From: Nematopogon swammerdamellus
Lineage: Eukaryota > Arthropoda > Insecta > Lepidoptera > Adelidae
Assembly (NCBI GenBank): GCA_946902875.1
Contig: OX336340.1
Span: forward strand, 12,043,566-12,107,565
DNA: 64,000 nucleotides
Reading direction: 5' to 3'
Under the pieces are notes generated by a model. The model saw only the letters and a list, made by a program, of their open reading frames with translations, ran no database searches and was not told where the DNA came from. Shown here in pieces: positions 1-13,700 of this stretch. The translations under genes were made by a program, and so were the position numbers. Each line of letters begins with the position of its first letter. The stretch's first letter is position 1.

Positions 1-73
1 TATTATTAATTAATTCAATTATTATAGTATAAAGTACCCAGGAAGGTGCAACCGTAATTTAACGGCTGGACCT

Positions 74-954
74 AAAGCGCCGTTTACACTATGTCACTAT
101 GGATGTACAATAAACATCCTTAGTGAATAAAACAGAGTGAAGGTAAACTTTAAACGTTTGTGTGTTTACACATGTTCAATTTTCATTTTGAAAGAACATT
201 CTGAAGTGAGAATGTCGCGGGTTCGTAATGAAGTCGTGCGTGCTGGAATGCAAATTATTTGTCAAGGATTGTTAGAAGAATCTGATAAAATTATTAAAAC
301 AAAACAACGCGTATGCTGGCGCGCAGGCGGCACAGCCACAGACAACGCAGACATCGTAGCTACAGATTTTGCGCGAGGCGGGTGATGCAGACGCAGCACT
401 CTGCGTATGCTGCGGCTGCGGCAGTGTGTTTTCGTCTTTTGATGTAGCAAGTGGCAAGAAATACAAGAAAACAACTTGGAGCTGCGTCGCCTGCGCGCCG
501 AAACTGTACACTGAGTACAACTCGACGCAGACGCAGAAACTGCGCGAAGCAGGCGTGTGCCTGTGCGGCACGCCCCTGCCGAGCAGCATACGCAGGTTCA
601 TACATGTCTGTAGAATACAAAATCTGTGCGGCCCGTGCCGCACAGATCTACGTCGCGCAGAAATGTCTGCGCGCCAGCATACGCCTAGCCTAAGCTTTGC
701 CCCTTTCGTCACTTTTTGAGTGTTCCGAACACTTTGTGTTCCACAAACACTCGTATCGATGGTATAGCTCTAAAAATATTGGCATGTGTGTAAGAGGAAA
801 GTGCGAAGTGCCCCTACTTCGCACTTTCCACTTCGTTCATCGTTCAACTTGGATGTTCACTCTGGTTGAACGCGCATTGAAAATAAATTTACACTAGCCA
901 CTTGGAGGTCGGATGATTCATCCGACCTCCAAAGTGATAAATGTAAACGGGCCT
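74..954. mobile_element. Putative non-autonomous TIR element rich in hairpins
   Basis: The ends are imperfect inverted repeats: AAAGCGCCGTTTACAC near 74 and TGTAAACGGGCCTTT near 940-954. The inside is a mosaic of short perfect hairpins: 621-646, about 797-830, and 902-932 (15-bp arms, 1-nt loop). There is also a long-range pair, GCGTATGCTGGCGCGC (about 309) against its complement (about 669). No convincing coding frame is present. The hAT-like look of the ends is only a guess. Confidence 0.45.
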
Positions 955-1339
955 TTACTCATAGGTACGGATTTGTATGGTCCATCAGAATAGCCTAGAC
1001 TCATAGAAATGAACTTTGAATTCTGAGGCGGCGTGTACCTCTATGGTATAATTTTTTTTTATTTATTCTTCCTTTTCCGGGACAGGCAAAACTGATTATA
1101 CAGCCTTTTCTGTTGAATAATAAAAGCATACACTTCAAAATCTACGCTTGAAAACGTAACATTTATTTCGAGTACAAAAAGCAACACCTATAAAATAAAA
1201 TATTATGTTCTATCTATACCTACTGTTATATCAACAATTTAAATAAAGTAACAATTTGTAGGTATACGTACCTACAAGATAGTTTAGGCATACGCAAGGC
1301 AAGCGAAATATTGTAATATTTCTAATAACTGGAAACACT

Positions 1340-1520
1340 GAATGAAGTGGTCGGTCGAAACGGCTGTGGAAATTGTTCGTGATTTTCCGTTCAGTTCTAT
1401 GTATTCGTCACGACCAAAGGGAAGCACTTGGATGGCACCTAGTTCACCAAGGTGTTATGGGCTGACATCACGGATTTTATAGGGGGGATGTAGCCAACCG
1501 TTTTCATGAAAAAAAAAATT
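1340..1520 (+). repeat. SINE family B 3' fragment in the Dbt 3' flank
   Basis: Contains GTTATGGGCTGACATCACGG and GATGTAGCCAACCG, matching the 3' body of the copy at 41172-41545, and ends in a poly(A)-like run at about 1510. Confidence 0.75.
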
Positions 1521-1617
1521 AAATGATTGAAGTGTCATCTGGAAATGTGACCGAATGGAATGAACCTAAGAACGGATCAAGTTGAATGTTCAAGGTTGCG
1601 AGGAGATTTGCATAAGT

Positions 1618-1782
1618 TCAAAGATCAATAAGGAAGTAGTTGGGTTGTTCGAGGTAGAGCTTGAGCGCGTTGGAGAACCTCGCCATGGTGACGCCGTCCA
1701 CGACGCGGTGGTCCGCGGACCAGCTAGCGTTCACTATGTGCGCCGCGCGCACCCCTCCGGACTCGTCAAAACGCGGGAGCTT
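1618..1782 (-). CDS. Dbt: Dbt exon 8: C-terminal exon with catalytic His/Asp
   Basis: The acceptor atttgcag is followed by [10 protein letters not shown] and [18 protein letters not shown], holding the catalytic DHRxxDG motif, and then the stop TGA at 1620-1618. The 3' UTR region below it carries a SINE fragment at 1340-1520. Confidence 0.95.
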   Translation of the reverse strand, partial: KLPRFDESGGVRAAHIVNASWSADHRVVDGVTMARFSNALKLYLEQPNYFLIDL

Positions 1783-4700
1783 CTGCAAATAGTATTGAAA
1801 TACTTTAAAATGTGTAAAATGCAAACATCTTACTTGAGAACATAGGTAGGTCTAATGTTTTATTTAAGGCTGGAGTAACAGTGGCGCCTGCTCTTGTACG
1901 ATGTAGATTAGTGTTTATGTCCTTCCCTACAATAAATATTTACATAGGTAATAATAATCTCATTACAATTATCTCATTATAACTTCTTTATGTATATATG
2001 TAACTAGCTGTGCCCGCGGCTCCGCCCGCTCTCATATTTGACTTCTCTGCTAACCTCATAAGCCATTTAGCGTGATAGTAAGTAGCCTATAGTTGATGGG
2101 AAGAATCAAGCTATCCGTAGAATTTTGTTTTATTAAAATCGGTTCAGTGGTTCTCGAGTTATAAGCGGACAGACAAACAGACAGACAGAAAGCAGACGTT
2201 GGATTTTATTAAATGTATATAAATATAATAACGGGTGCGGCAGCATAACTTCCTTTTTTCTAAATGCAATAAAACGCATTTTATGAAGCAGATACCGGTT
2301 CGCGGTACGCGAAACTTCAAATAACCCTACAAAAAGAAATCGCTTGGGACCAAAATCGGGAGCGCGCTGACCTACTTTATAAAAATCTATAAAAACACTA
2401 GCTTTGCCCGCGACTTCATCCGCGTGGACTTATCACGCCATCTACCGGGTCCAATTGTATTTTCAAACCATCCAGGGACCCACACAAAATTAATTTTATC
2501 CAAATCTGTCCAGCCGTTTAGGCGGAGTTAGGTGACACACGTACAGAAGAATTAGGTGCTTCGTTATTCATGTCAAAAACTTCGGTAGGGCTACACACAA
2601 ATTCAAACAAACACGTTACGCAAACAAAATTATATGTTCAAACAAAATTATATGAGAAATTTAACAAAACATGTTTGCTACCTAAACATTAGATAGATCA
2701 ACCTGTGTGTACCAGTAGGTAAATTACAATGTACGGGGTCAATGACCCCGTACATGATATGTTCAAACGTCGAACAGCTGTTTGTTGTGTTTTTGTGTGA
2801 GACGTTAGACGTCGCGCTAGGTAGTTACCTACCTACCTACGTGTGCGGTGTGTGTGCGTGCCTACGTTTCGTGTTTGCAAGGGTTATAGCATGATTGATT
2901 TTTACAGCTATTTGATTTTATTTTTATGTTAGGAGATGTTAGGAGAAAAAATGCCCCTATAAACATATGTTTTTTTTGCGTAAAGTGTTTGTTTGAGTGT
3001 GTATGTAACCCTCCCGAAGTTATTGACATGAATAACGAATCACCTTATATAAGGATATATGTTTCGTAAATTGCGTTTTATTGCATTTTGACAAAAAGGA
3101 AGTAATGCTGCCGCACCCTTTATATGTGCTAAAATAAGATAATTAAATTTACCTGAATTTTTCCAAACGCCCCGATTGTAACTTGCGGTGCTAGTATAAC
3201 AGGTTTGGTATACGTGCCTCCAACCTGCAAACATAAATCAATACTTTTAGTATTGCGATGACTGACATTATGAAGGTGTACAATTTGTATGTAGATATGA
3301 AAACGTACAGTTCCTATGTTGGATACGGTGAAAGTTCCTCCTGAAACTTCGGCCAGACCGAGACGTCCCTTCGAACCGAGATCTTGGAGTCTGTTCAGTT
3401 CCGATCCGATTTCCAAAATGCTTTTCTGTTGCACGTTCTGAAAAGAGAATATCGTTTTGGAATTATTGAATAACTTTATAAATTCGCTCTCATAAGCACC
3501 ATTATAATGTTCCTCTTGCTTGGAAAATATTTACATAAGACGAAATTCAAAGATACATGCTAGAACAGTTTCTACTGCAAACTTTCAAAACAAAACTAAA
3601 CAAAGCAAAACAAAAAGAAAAAATCTCGAAAGAACTCATCGTTGGATGTCAGTTAGATTTGAACCTCGGACCATGAGGCTGATAGTCCCGAGCCAAGACC
3701 GCACCGATTACCCGCTGATTGCTTGCAAGTATATTTATATATTTATAGAAAGCGCCACATGTGGCACCGAGCCACCCATAGGGTGTCTAACGAAGTCCAA
3801 TGACATTCGGTCCTACGCGGGGGTTGCGAATGCCATGCCGGCCTGGCCGGGGGAATAAGTGGGCAGGGAGAGCGTTCCAGACTCTACCAGTCTTGTGGAG
3901 GAAAGATCTGTAGAACCGATTGGTACGCATATAAATGCGATAAATAAATAAATTAATGGTTGCAGGCATATTTGTAATTTCTTAGGCAGAGAATACTGTG
4001 TCTCACTTTGATAACTGGAACGATGAGCCCATTTGGGGTGTCCATAGCGACGCCGATATGATGAGCTGCTTTGTAGATGATATTCTCGCAGTTGCTGTCG
4101 AGGCTGCTGTTCAGTATGGGGTATTGTCGTAGCGCTAGCGAGGCCGCCTTCACGATGAAGGGCATATAGCTGAGCCTCACTCCCCTCGAGGCCGCCGCTC
4201 CCTTCAGTTCAGCGCGGAGCTTGACTAGTTCTGTCACCTCGTACTCGTCGCTCAGTACGAAGTGGGGAATTTTCTGCAATTATTGATACATGAAATATTA
4301 TATTTCAATTATCATAACTCAAAATATGTGAAATTAATTAATTTACTGACGTGGCACCAAGTACATCCGGTGTTATGGACTGACATCACGGATGTTGTAG
4401 GTGATGTAGCCAACCGTGTCAGTTTCCATAAAAAACATGTCTCTACCGCTCGATATTATTTTATTTTTAGCAATTTAAAATATTTGTTAGTAAATATATA
4501 ATTAAATTGAATTAATTAAAGATAATTAATTGGGAGTTTGTGATATGGTTATTTGTCATATTCAAAGATATAAAAAATAAAAATAAAATAAAACAGAAAT
4601 GTTATATAATGTATGGAGCATGAAGGCGCGTGGCGCGCCGTGGCACTGGAGTGGTCGAGTGTTCCATCCGCGGGGTAGCGCTGCAGAATGAATAGTATGA

Positions 4701-7700
4701 AAACTCTCGGCACTTCATTGTTGAGTAGTGTTAGGAAAAATATCTCTACGACCAGGAGATGCAAATATGTGAAATAACATACACTTAAACGGAACAGAAA
4801 TATTCAAGTACGGTACAGTGTAAATCACCATAATCATAGGCATCATCTAGGATTAAATTAATATTGAATCATTATTCTTACCAAGGATTCTGTCATAGAT
4901 TTCACCATCGCCTTAGTGAATCCGCTAACTGGAACAATTTTATCCTCTGATGCCGTTAAGAATTTAGCCTGCGGAGATCCGGTTTGTATAGACAGCGACT
5001 GAGCCTGCACGGTGCCGGGGTCTGGCACGATGTTGGACTGATCTGAAGTGAGGTTCAGGTGCAGCAGTACGTCCTCCTTCAGCACTCGGCCGTTCCTGCC
5101 GGTCGCTCTCACCGTTTGTAAGTCTAACTGAAAGTAACCATAACCGTCTACTAGCCTATAATAGTGGGGGATTTAGTGCGATAGTTTGTATAGACACCCT
5201 GCATTTTTACTTAGAAGGCTCATACTTGCAACAGTTGTTCCTTAGGTGCTCCTGAGTGGATTTCCACCGGTAGACATCGGGGGTGACCGCGGGGGTGGCG
5301 GGGGGAGGGGGTGGAAGTTTGCTTCTGCCGCGCTTCACTTTGTACCCTATTCCTTCAAAACTATAGGTATTAGGGCAAGTGTGATGTCATTTTCGGATAA
5401 CTCAAGGATGACGGATTCATTTCTGGAAGAAACATTTTGCCTTTCTATACAAAAAAATATAAATATTAGGCAAAACTCACAAAACGTGAAAATATTTTTT
5501 TTAAATAAACGTCGTTTACTTTTGAACTTCTAAAGATAAAGATAAATAAAAAATATTTTCTAAAAGCTGCATTTACCAGGATTACAAATATATAAATTTT
5601 ATTGGGATGGAGTAATAATAAGTGAGTGAAAAAAATTCAAAACAGTGCGGTGTATTTACATTTTGAGGCTAACATAGCGAAAACAGTACCTAGGTGATAC
5701 GTGATAATTATTATTATTATACATTTGTAAAATTATTGCTAATTAAACATTAAATTATTCACATACACACACACACACACCCTCAAATACTTACCCATGT
5801 TTGTGATTGCTACCTAAAGTAAATGCTTTATATTTATTACCATGTCGTCATTTTTTTATGGAAACTGACACGGTTGGCTACATCACCTACAACATCCGTG
5901 ATGTCAGCCCATAACACCGGGTGAACTAGGTGCCATGTCATTGCTTCCCTTCATTTCGCGCCGGCTACACTGAACTGGACGGAAAACACGAACTATTCGC
6001 ATAGCCGTTTCGACCGAAGTTCTATAAATTTCATAAAGTTCTATTAACAGTTTATATTAGTTCTATAATTATTTTTTTTTCTGATTTAGCCATCTGCCAT
6101 CGGAACTATACCATAAGCAGATTATTTGTTGTTTGGGGTATGGCGTTTGAGGTGAGCCATCCATTGACGGCTCTCCCTTTTGGTTGTTAGTGTCGAAGAT
6201 CTAGGGTCAACACTTGGTGTCGTTTCAGCCTTCCAGGGCCGGTTTGGTCCAGGAGTGCCGTGGCCAGAATATTTGGGTGATTTTTTAGCCTCGTCTTGTA
6301 TCTGGTACGATTCGACTGGATCTCAGCTTTTATGCTCGGCACTTTGAGATGCTCGTGTATGTCATCGTTTTTAGAGAACCATGGTGCGTTTGATATGTTT
6401 CGAAGCACTTTGTTTTGGAATCTCTGCAAGATCTCAATGTTACTGTTGCCTGCAGTGCCCCGCAACTGTATGCCATATGTCCACACCGGCTTGATGACCG
6501 CTTTGTAGATGAGGAGTTTGTTGGATGTGCTCAGTTTAGAGGCTCTGCCCATCAGTCAGTGCAGTTTGTTGAGCCGTAGGTTCAGTTCCTGTCTTTTGCG
6601 CCTGATGTGCTCTTTGAATGTCTGCCTCCTATCTAAGTGCATTCCTACATAACGCACGGAGCTAGTGTGTGGTAGGGTTTCGCTTCCAAGTTTCACAGGA
6701 GGACAGTCGCCGACTCGACTATTAATTACTAATTAACTATACTCTATTAATTTGTAGATTATTTATTAGGTAGGTACGTAGTAAGTACGTACCTATGCCT
6801 ACTTACCTATATCCATTAGAGCCGAGCGGGCGGGGGATAGCTGCGGGGTGCGTATGATTTTAGTCGGCCCCCGCGCCGCACCGTACGTGCGCCTCCGCCG
6901 CGTTTAAGAGCGTATATAAGCGAGCGTATAATAGCGACAGTCTAAAAAATATAACCAAAGAAAAACGTGGCACTGGACAAAAAACACTGGTGGCTGCTAC
7001 GGCCAAAATACCCAAAGGCTGGGCGAATTTCCTAAGGGACAATTCAAACAAAGAAGGACTGTTTCACTTGCTTTCAATACTCCGCCAATCCTTCGCAAAC
7101 GAAATTGAGAATGGGAAAGAAGTTTGCATCACGGATGGGCCAAATATTTTCACCAACATCACCCGTGCCCGTGACACACAGCGATTAGCCCCGTGTAATC
7201 ATGAAGAGGCGGATACTCGCATGATGGGCTTAACAAAAATTATGCTACGTACTGTAAATACCGATGTCGTAGTGCTAGCAGTTGCACAGGTGCAAAAATT
7301 ACCTCAGCTTCAAGAGCTGTGGGTGCACATAGGTACTGGAAAACACCACCAGTACCTTTCAGTCAGTCAGTCAGCGTGTATGCGTCCACTGCTGGACATA
7401 CGCCTCTCCAGTTTTCCTCCAGTCCTCCCGGCCTTCAGCGGTACGGAACCACTGCTTTCCGCCAGTAACTTTGCTGCCATGATATTGCGACTTCCATAAG
7501 TAAAGACTTAAATGTTTGCATTACCTATACCTATATTAAGTATAGACACAATAGATGCTTTATATTATAATGTAATTTTTTTACAGTACCACAGCGAGCG
7601 AGGGCCTTGCCTCTGTTTCATGCGTTTTCTGGGTGTGACGCTGTCTCTTGCTTCAGCGGAAAAGGCAAGAAAAGTGCTTTTGAAGCATGGGAGGCCTTTC

Positions 7701-10700
7701 CCGCTTTAACTGAGAGTTTGGTGTCAGCGACTGAAAGGCGGCTCGAATAGGCAATGACGACGATTGAAAAATACGTCGTTATTTTTTATGACATGTAGAT
7801 TTACTAATATTTTTTTGAAGTGGATACTTCTTTGTTCGCCATATGGGCCCCCCTTTTCAGAACTTCTACGTCACTTCCGGGACGACTTTTTTAACTAATA
7901 TAACTAATATAAACTGTTAAAACTTTATGAAATTAATAGAACTTCGGTCGAAACGGCTATGTGAATAGTTCGTGTTTTCCGTCCAGTTCAGTGTAGCCGG
8001 CGCGAAATGAAGGGAAGCATTGACATGGCGCCTAGTTCACCCGGTGTTATGGGCTTACATCACGGATGTTGTAGGTGATGTAGCCAACCGTGTCAGTTTC
8101 CAAAAATCTTAAATTACGACATGGTAATAATATAAAGCATTTACTTTAGGTAGCAATCACAAACATGGGTAAGGTAGGTATGTGTGTGTGTATGTGAGGG
8201 TGGGTATGTGTGTATGTGAATAATTTAATTTTTAATTAGCAATAATTTTACAAATGTATAATAATAATAATTATCACGTATCACGTATAGGTACTGTTTT
8301 CAATTCACTACGCATCTTAGCACGATATTCGCCTCAAAATGTAAACACACGGCACTGTTTTGAAATTTTTTTCACTCACTTATTATTACGCCATCCCAAT
8401 CCCAAATTTATATATTTGTAATCCTTGTAAATGCAGATTTTAGCCCATATTTTTTATTTATCTTTATCTTTAGTAGTTCAAAAGTAAACGGCGTTTATTT
8501 AAAAAAAATATTTTCACGTTTTGTGAGTTTGGCCTAATATTTATATTTTTTTGTATAGAAAGGCAAAATGTTTCTTCCAGAAATGAATCCTTCGTCCTTG
8601 AGTTATCCGAAAATGACATCACACTTGCCCTAATACCTATAGTTTTGAAGGAATAGGGTACAAAGTGAAGCGCGGCAGAAGCAAACTTCCACCCCCTCCC
8701 CCCGCCACCCCCGCGGTGACCCCCGATGTCTACCGATGGAAATCCACTCAGGAGCACCTAAGGAACAACTGTTGCAAGTATGAGCCTTCTAAGTAAAAAT
8801 GCAGGGTATATCGCACTAAATCCCCCACTATAACAATCTGAATACTGTTAAATTGTTTTGGTGAAAACCGTATCTAAATTTGTTGAGCCGTTCTAGAAAG
8901 AATAAAAAATAAAATAAAAAGAACGTACTCGAGGAATAGTCGGGATATTCACAAGACGACGACGAACGGAATCAAAATTAATGTTTAAAACTACAAGAAA
9001 ATGGGATGCAATATTTAGGAGTCATTGAAGAAGGTTGTTGCGTCTTCCGAGTATGGGGGCCTTGTCTACGGCTCATTCTCGATTTTGAAAAGCACTTTGT
9101 TCATCAAAGCCAATATACTGTTAGAAAAAAAAAAGGGTTTGCCCACATTGTACTGTGCCGCTATTCTCCTAACAGCCGGTGTCGTCAGGATCTTCGCTCT
9201 GGGTGCACCGGCGCTCTTGGCTTCTGGTTCATCTTCAGACGAAGAGGAACCGGTGTCCACACCCGATGTCGTTGTACTTTCGGCATCTATAAGTCATACA
9301 ACTTTTGTGAGAATATGTTGGAATACGTTCATAACGTAAATACTTTTGCTTTTGGTACCTAGTGTGAATGAGGTGATTTTACAAAAAATTAAAACAAAAA
9401 TTGTAGCACTCCTGTAAAGTGAAATCAGTGGGTGAGGCAATGCGACAAGACCAAAACAAGATGAGCTTAACGTGTTCATAGTAATAAGATGTGATATGCG
9501 ACAACTTTACTATAAAATCTCATAACATGCGTTCTTACAGCGCCAAGTGAGTTAATGTTATTATTTATTGCTCCTAAATATTTATAAAGAATATTTTTAA
9601 AGAAACAAGCACTCTATATAATTTACACGAGGGAAAAAGACGAATCTCTTACAGAGATTTATTCCAGTTAACCTTGAGTGTCGTATGTCGTGAAATATAA
9701 GTGCATAAGAATGATAGTTTATATAAGTTATATATAATACCTAAATATATGGGTCGTTCTTCTTTTTTAGGTACAATGAATCGAAGTTTTTCTGTTTTTT
9801 GGATTTTTGAACTATCGATAATTGTGGTTTCAGTGTACGATAAAAAAAATGCATTTGTTTTTTACCCGACTACGGCGAAGCAAAAAGGAGGGTTATGTGT
9901 TTGACCGGTATGTATGTATGTATGTATGTATGTATGTATGTATGTATGTATGTATGTTCATCTGTTCCCTCATAACTTCTAAACTACTTATCACAATTTG
10001 ACAAATGAGGTATCGTTGAAAGCGTCTTGATCGTCCGCTGGTTATAGGCTATGTGACGTTACACAAAATTGACTATGGCGCCCTCTAGATGACAAAAAGT
10101 CATGATCTAAAAAAAAATTTTTTTTTATGCCGTGTTGTGTGTCAAATGAAAGGGCTTAATTAGCACATTTCAAAAATATATATATTGTTAGCTATTGCTT
10201 TCGGAATTGCTTGCATGCACCCGATAATTGGGAATAATTTCTAAACATTCCATACATATATACATACATATCACACACGCTGAATCCCGACAATCGGGGT
10301 AAGCAGAGTAATCGGTGTTGTGCTGCAAGAACTCTTGTCAATTACAGCACAACACCGACCACCACGTTTCGCAAAGGATTCGAACAAGATTAAATCGATC
10401 AATCAGCAAGTATGGCACGAAGACCCACCTGCTGCATGACTCGGTGGAAGTACCGTGCCAAGGTGAGATGTGACGAGCCTGTCGCCCTTTAGCACGGCAT
10501 CTTGTCCTTATCCCTTAGTCGCCTTTTACGACATGCATGGGGAGAGATGCAGTGGGGATATTCTTTTTAAGTACCGACTACCGACCCCACACGGTACTCG
10601 GCCTCATTCCAAACCTACCCAAATACATCCTACTTAAACCATCTTAATATTATAAACGCGAAAGTTTGTAAATGAGTTGCGTTCAGGAGGACGATAAACC

Positions 10701-13700
10701 TACTCAAAGAAAATAAGTACCTAAGGGCGAGGCAGAAGGCCGAGCTGCGTTCAGGAAGAAGATAAACCTTCTTAAAGACAGTAAGTAACTGAGGGCGAGG
10801 CCGAAGGCCGAGCTGCGTTCGGGAAGACTATAAACCTTCTCGAAGAAAGTAAGTAATAAAGGGCGAGGCCGAAGGCCGAGCTGCGTTCAGGAAGACGATA
10901 AAATTTCTCGAAGACAGTAAGCAACTATGGGCTAGGCCGAAGGCCGATCTGCGTTCAGGAAGAGGATAAACCATCTTTAAGAAAGTAAGTAATCAAGGGC
11001 GAGGCCGAAGGCCGAGCTGCGTTCGGGAAGCCTAAACATTCTCGAAGAAAGTAAGTAACAACAGGCGAGGCCGAAGGCCGAGCTGCGTTCAGGAAGAGGA
11101 TAAACTTTTTTGAAGACAGTAAGTAACTATGGGCGAGGCCGAAGGCCGAGCTGCGTTCAGGAAGAGGATAAACCATCTTTAAGAAAGTAAGCAACAAAGG
11201 GCTAGGCCGAAGGTTGAGCTGCGTGCAGGAAGAGGATAAACCATCTTAAAAAAATTAAGTAACAAAGGGCGAGGCCGAAGGCCGAGCTGCGTTCAGGAAG
11301 AGGATAACCTTTTCGAAGAAAGTAAGTAACAGAGGGCGAGTCAGAAGATCGAGCTGCGTTCAGGAAGACCTTAATCTTCTCGAAGAAAGTAACTTCTTAG
11401 CTACTTATTTCGAAAAGGATTATCCTCTTCCTGAACGCAGCTCGGCCTTCGGCCTCGCCCATAGTTACTTACTGTCTTCAGGAAAGTTTATCGTCTTCCT
11501 GAACGCAGCTCGGCCTTCGGCCTCGCCCTTTGTTACTTACTTTCTTCGAGAATGTTTATAGTCTTCCCGAACGCAGCTCGGCCTTCGGCCTCGCCCTCAG
11601 TTACTTACTTTCTTAAAGATGGTTTATCCTCTTCCTGAACGCAGCTCGGCCTTCAGCCTCGCCCATAGTTACTTACTGTCTTCGAGAAAGTTTATCCTCT
11701 TCCTGAACGCAGCTCGGCCTTCGGCCTCGCCCTTTGTTACTTACTTTCTTCGAGAAGGTTTATAGTCTTCCCGAACGCAGCTCGGCCTTCGGCCTCACCC
11801 TCAGTTACTTACTTTATTAAAGATGGTTTATCCTCTTCCTGAACGCAGCTCGGCCTTCGGCCTCGCCCATAGTTACTTACTGTCTTCGGGAAAGTTTATC
11901 GTCTTCCTGAACGCAGCTCGGCCTTCGGCCTCGCCCTTTGTTACTTACTTTCTTCGAGAAGGTTTATAGTCTTCCCGAACGCAGCTCGGCCTTCGGCCTC
12001 GCCCTCAGTTACTTACTTTCTTAAAGATGGTTTATCCTCTTCCTGAACGCAGCTCGGCCTTCAGCCTCGCCCATAGTTACTTACTGTCTTCGAGAAAGTT
12101 TATCGTCTTCCTGAACGCAGCTCGGCCTTCAGCCTCGCCCTTTGTTACTTACTTTCTTCGAGAAGGTTTATAGTCTTCCCGAACGCAGCTCGGCCTTCGG
12201 CCTCGCCCTCAGTTACTTACTTTATTAAAGATGGTTTATCCTCTTCCTGAACGCAGCTCGGCCTTCGGCCTCGCCCATAGTTACTTACTGTCTTCGGGAA
12301 GGTTTATAGTCTTCCTGAACGCAGCTCGGCCTTCAGCCTCGCCCTTTGTTACTTACTTTCTTCGAGAAGGTTTATAGTCTTCCCGAACGCAGCTCGGCCT
12401 TCGGCCTCGCCCTCAGTTACTTACTTTATTAAAGATGGTTTATCCTCTTCCTGAACGCAGCTCGGCCTTCGGCCTCGCCCATAGTTACTTACTGTCTTCG
12501 GGAAGGTTTATAGTCTTCCCGAACGCAGCTCGACCTTCGGCCTCGCCCTCAGTTACTTACTTTCTTAAAGATGGTTCATCCTCTTCCTGAGCGCCGCTCG
12601 GCCTTCGGCCTCGCCCATAGTTGCTTACTTTCTTCGAGAAAGTTTGTCGTCTTCCTGAACGCAGCTCGGCCTTCGGCCTCGCCCTTTGTTACTTACTGTC
12701 TTCGAGAAAGTTTATCCTCTTCCTGAACGCAGCTCGGCCTTCGGCCTCGCCCTTTGTTACTTACTTTCTTCGAGAAGGTTTATAGTCTTCCCGAACGCAG
12801 CTCGGCCTTCGGCCTCACCCTCAGTTACTTACTTTATTAAAGATGGTTTATCCTCTTCCTGAACGCAGCTCGGCCTTCGGCCTCGCCCATAGTTACTTAC
12901 TGTCTTCGGGAAAGTTTATCGTCTTCCTGAACGCAGCTCGGCCTTCGGCCTCGCCCTTTGTTACTTACTTTCTTCGAGAAGGTTTATAGTCTTCCCGAAC
13001 GCAGCTCGGCCTTCGGCCTCGCCCTCAGTTACTTACTTTCTTAAAGATGGTTTATCCTCTTCCTGAACGCAGCTCGGCCTTCAGCCTCGCCCATAGTTAC
13101 TTACTGTCTTCGAGAAAGTTTATCGTCTTCCTGAACGCAGCTCGGCCTTCAGCCTCGCCCTTTGTTACTTACTTTCTTCGAGAAGGTTTATAGTCTTCCC
13201 GAACGCAGCTCGGCCTTCGGCCTCGCCCTCAGTTACTTACTTTATTAAAGATGGTTTATCCTCTTCCTGAACGCAGCTCGGCCTTCGGCCTCGCCCATAG
13301 TTACTTACTGTCTTCGGGAAGGTTTATAGTCTTCCTGAACGCAGCTCGGCCTTCAGCCTCGCCCTTTGTTACTTACTTTCTTCGAGAAGGTTTATAGTCT
13401 TCCCGAACGCAGCTCGGCCTTCGGCCTCGCCCTCAGTTACTTACTTTATTAAAGATGGTTTATCCTCTTCCTGAACGCAGCTCGGCCTTCGGCCTCGCCC
13501 ATAGTTACTTACTGTCTTCGGGAAGGTTTATAGTCTTCCCGAACGCAGCTCGACCTTCGGCCTCGCCCTCAGTTACTTACTTTCTTAAAGATGGTTCATC
13601 CTCTTCCTGAGCGCCGCTCGGCCTTCGGCCTCGCCCATAGTTGCTTACTTTCTTCGAGAAAGTTTGTCGTCTTCCTGAACGCAGCTCGGCCTTCGGCCTC

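Larger units (their letters stand above)
5162..8830. mobile_element. 3.7-kb fold-back element with ~0.9-kb inverted arms
   Basis: Left arm 5162-6062 is repeated in inverse orientation at 7902-8830 with high identity. The outer ends read TAGTGGGGGATTTAGTGCG, and TAA stands on both sides (5159-5161 and 8831-8833), fitting a 3-bp target duplication. Each arm includes a copy of the SINE B 3' body. The loop (6063-7901) holds an RT fragment (6187-6720) and a transposon-protein fragment (6942-7750). The element lies in Dbt intron 3. Which superfamily it belongs to is not settled. Confidence 0.75.

Noticed and set aside
137..719. Several overlapping Cys/Ala-rich frames on both strands
   Set aside because: They are produced by the GC-rich inverted repeats at 300-690; no consistent family motif or splice structure.
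5246..5533. 95-codon frame, repeated in mirror at 8470-8757
   Set aside because: Both are the same non-coding arm sequence of the fold-back element; the similarity is due to the inverted repeat, not to a protein.
10955..11197. 80-codon frame with repeated AARPSASP
   Set aside because: Translation of the 68-bp satellite, whose unit length keeps short frames open.
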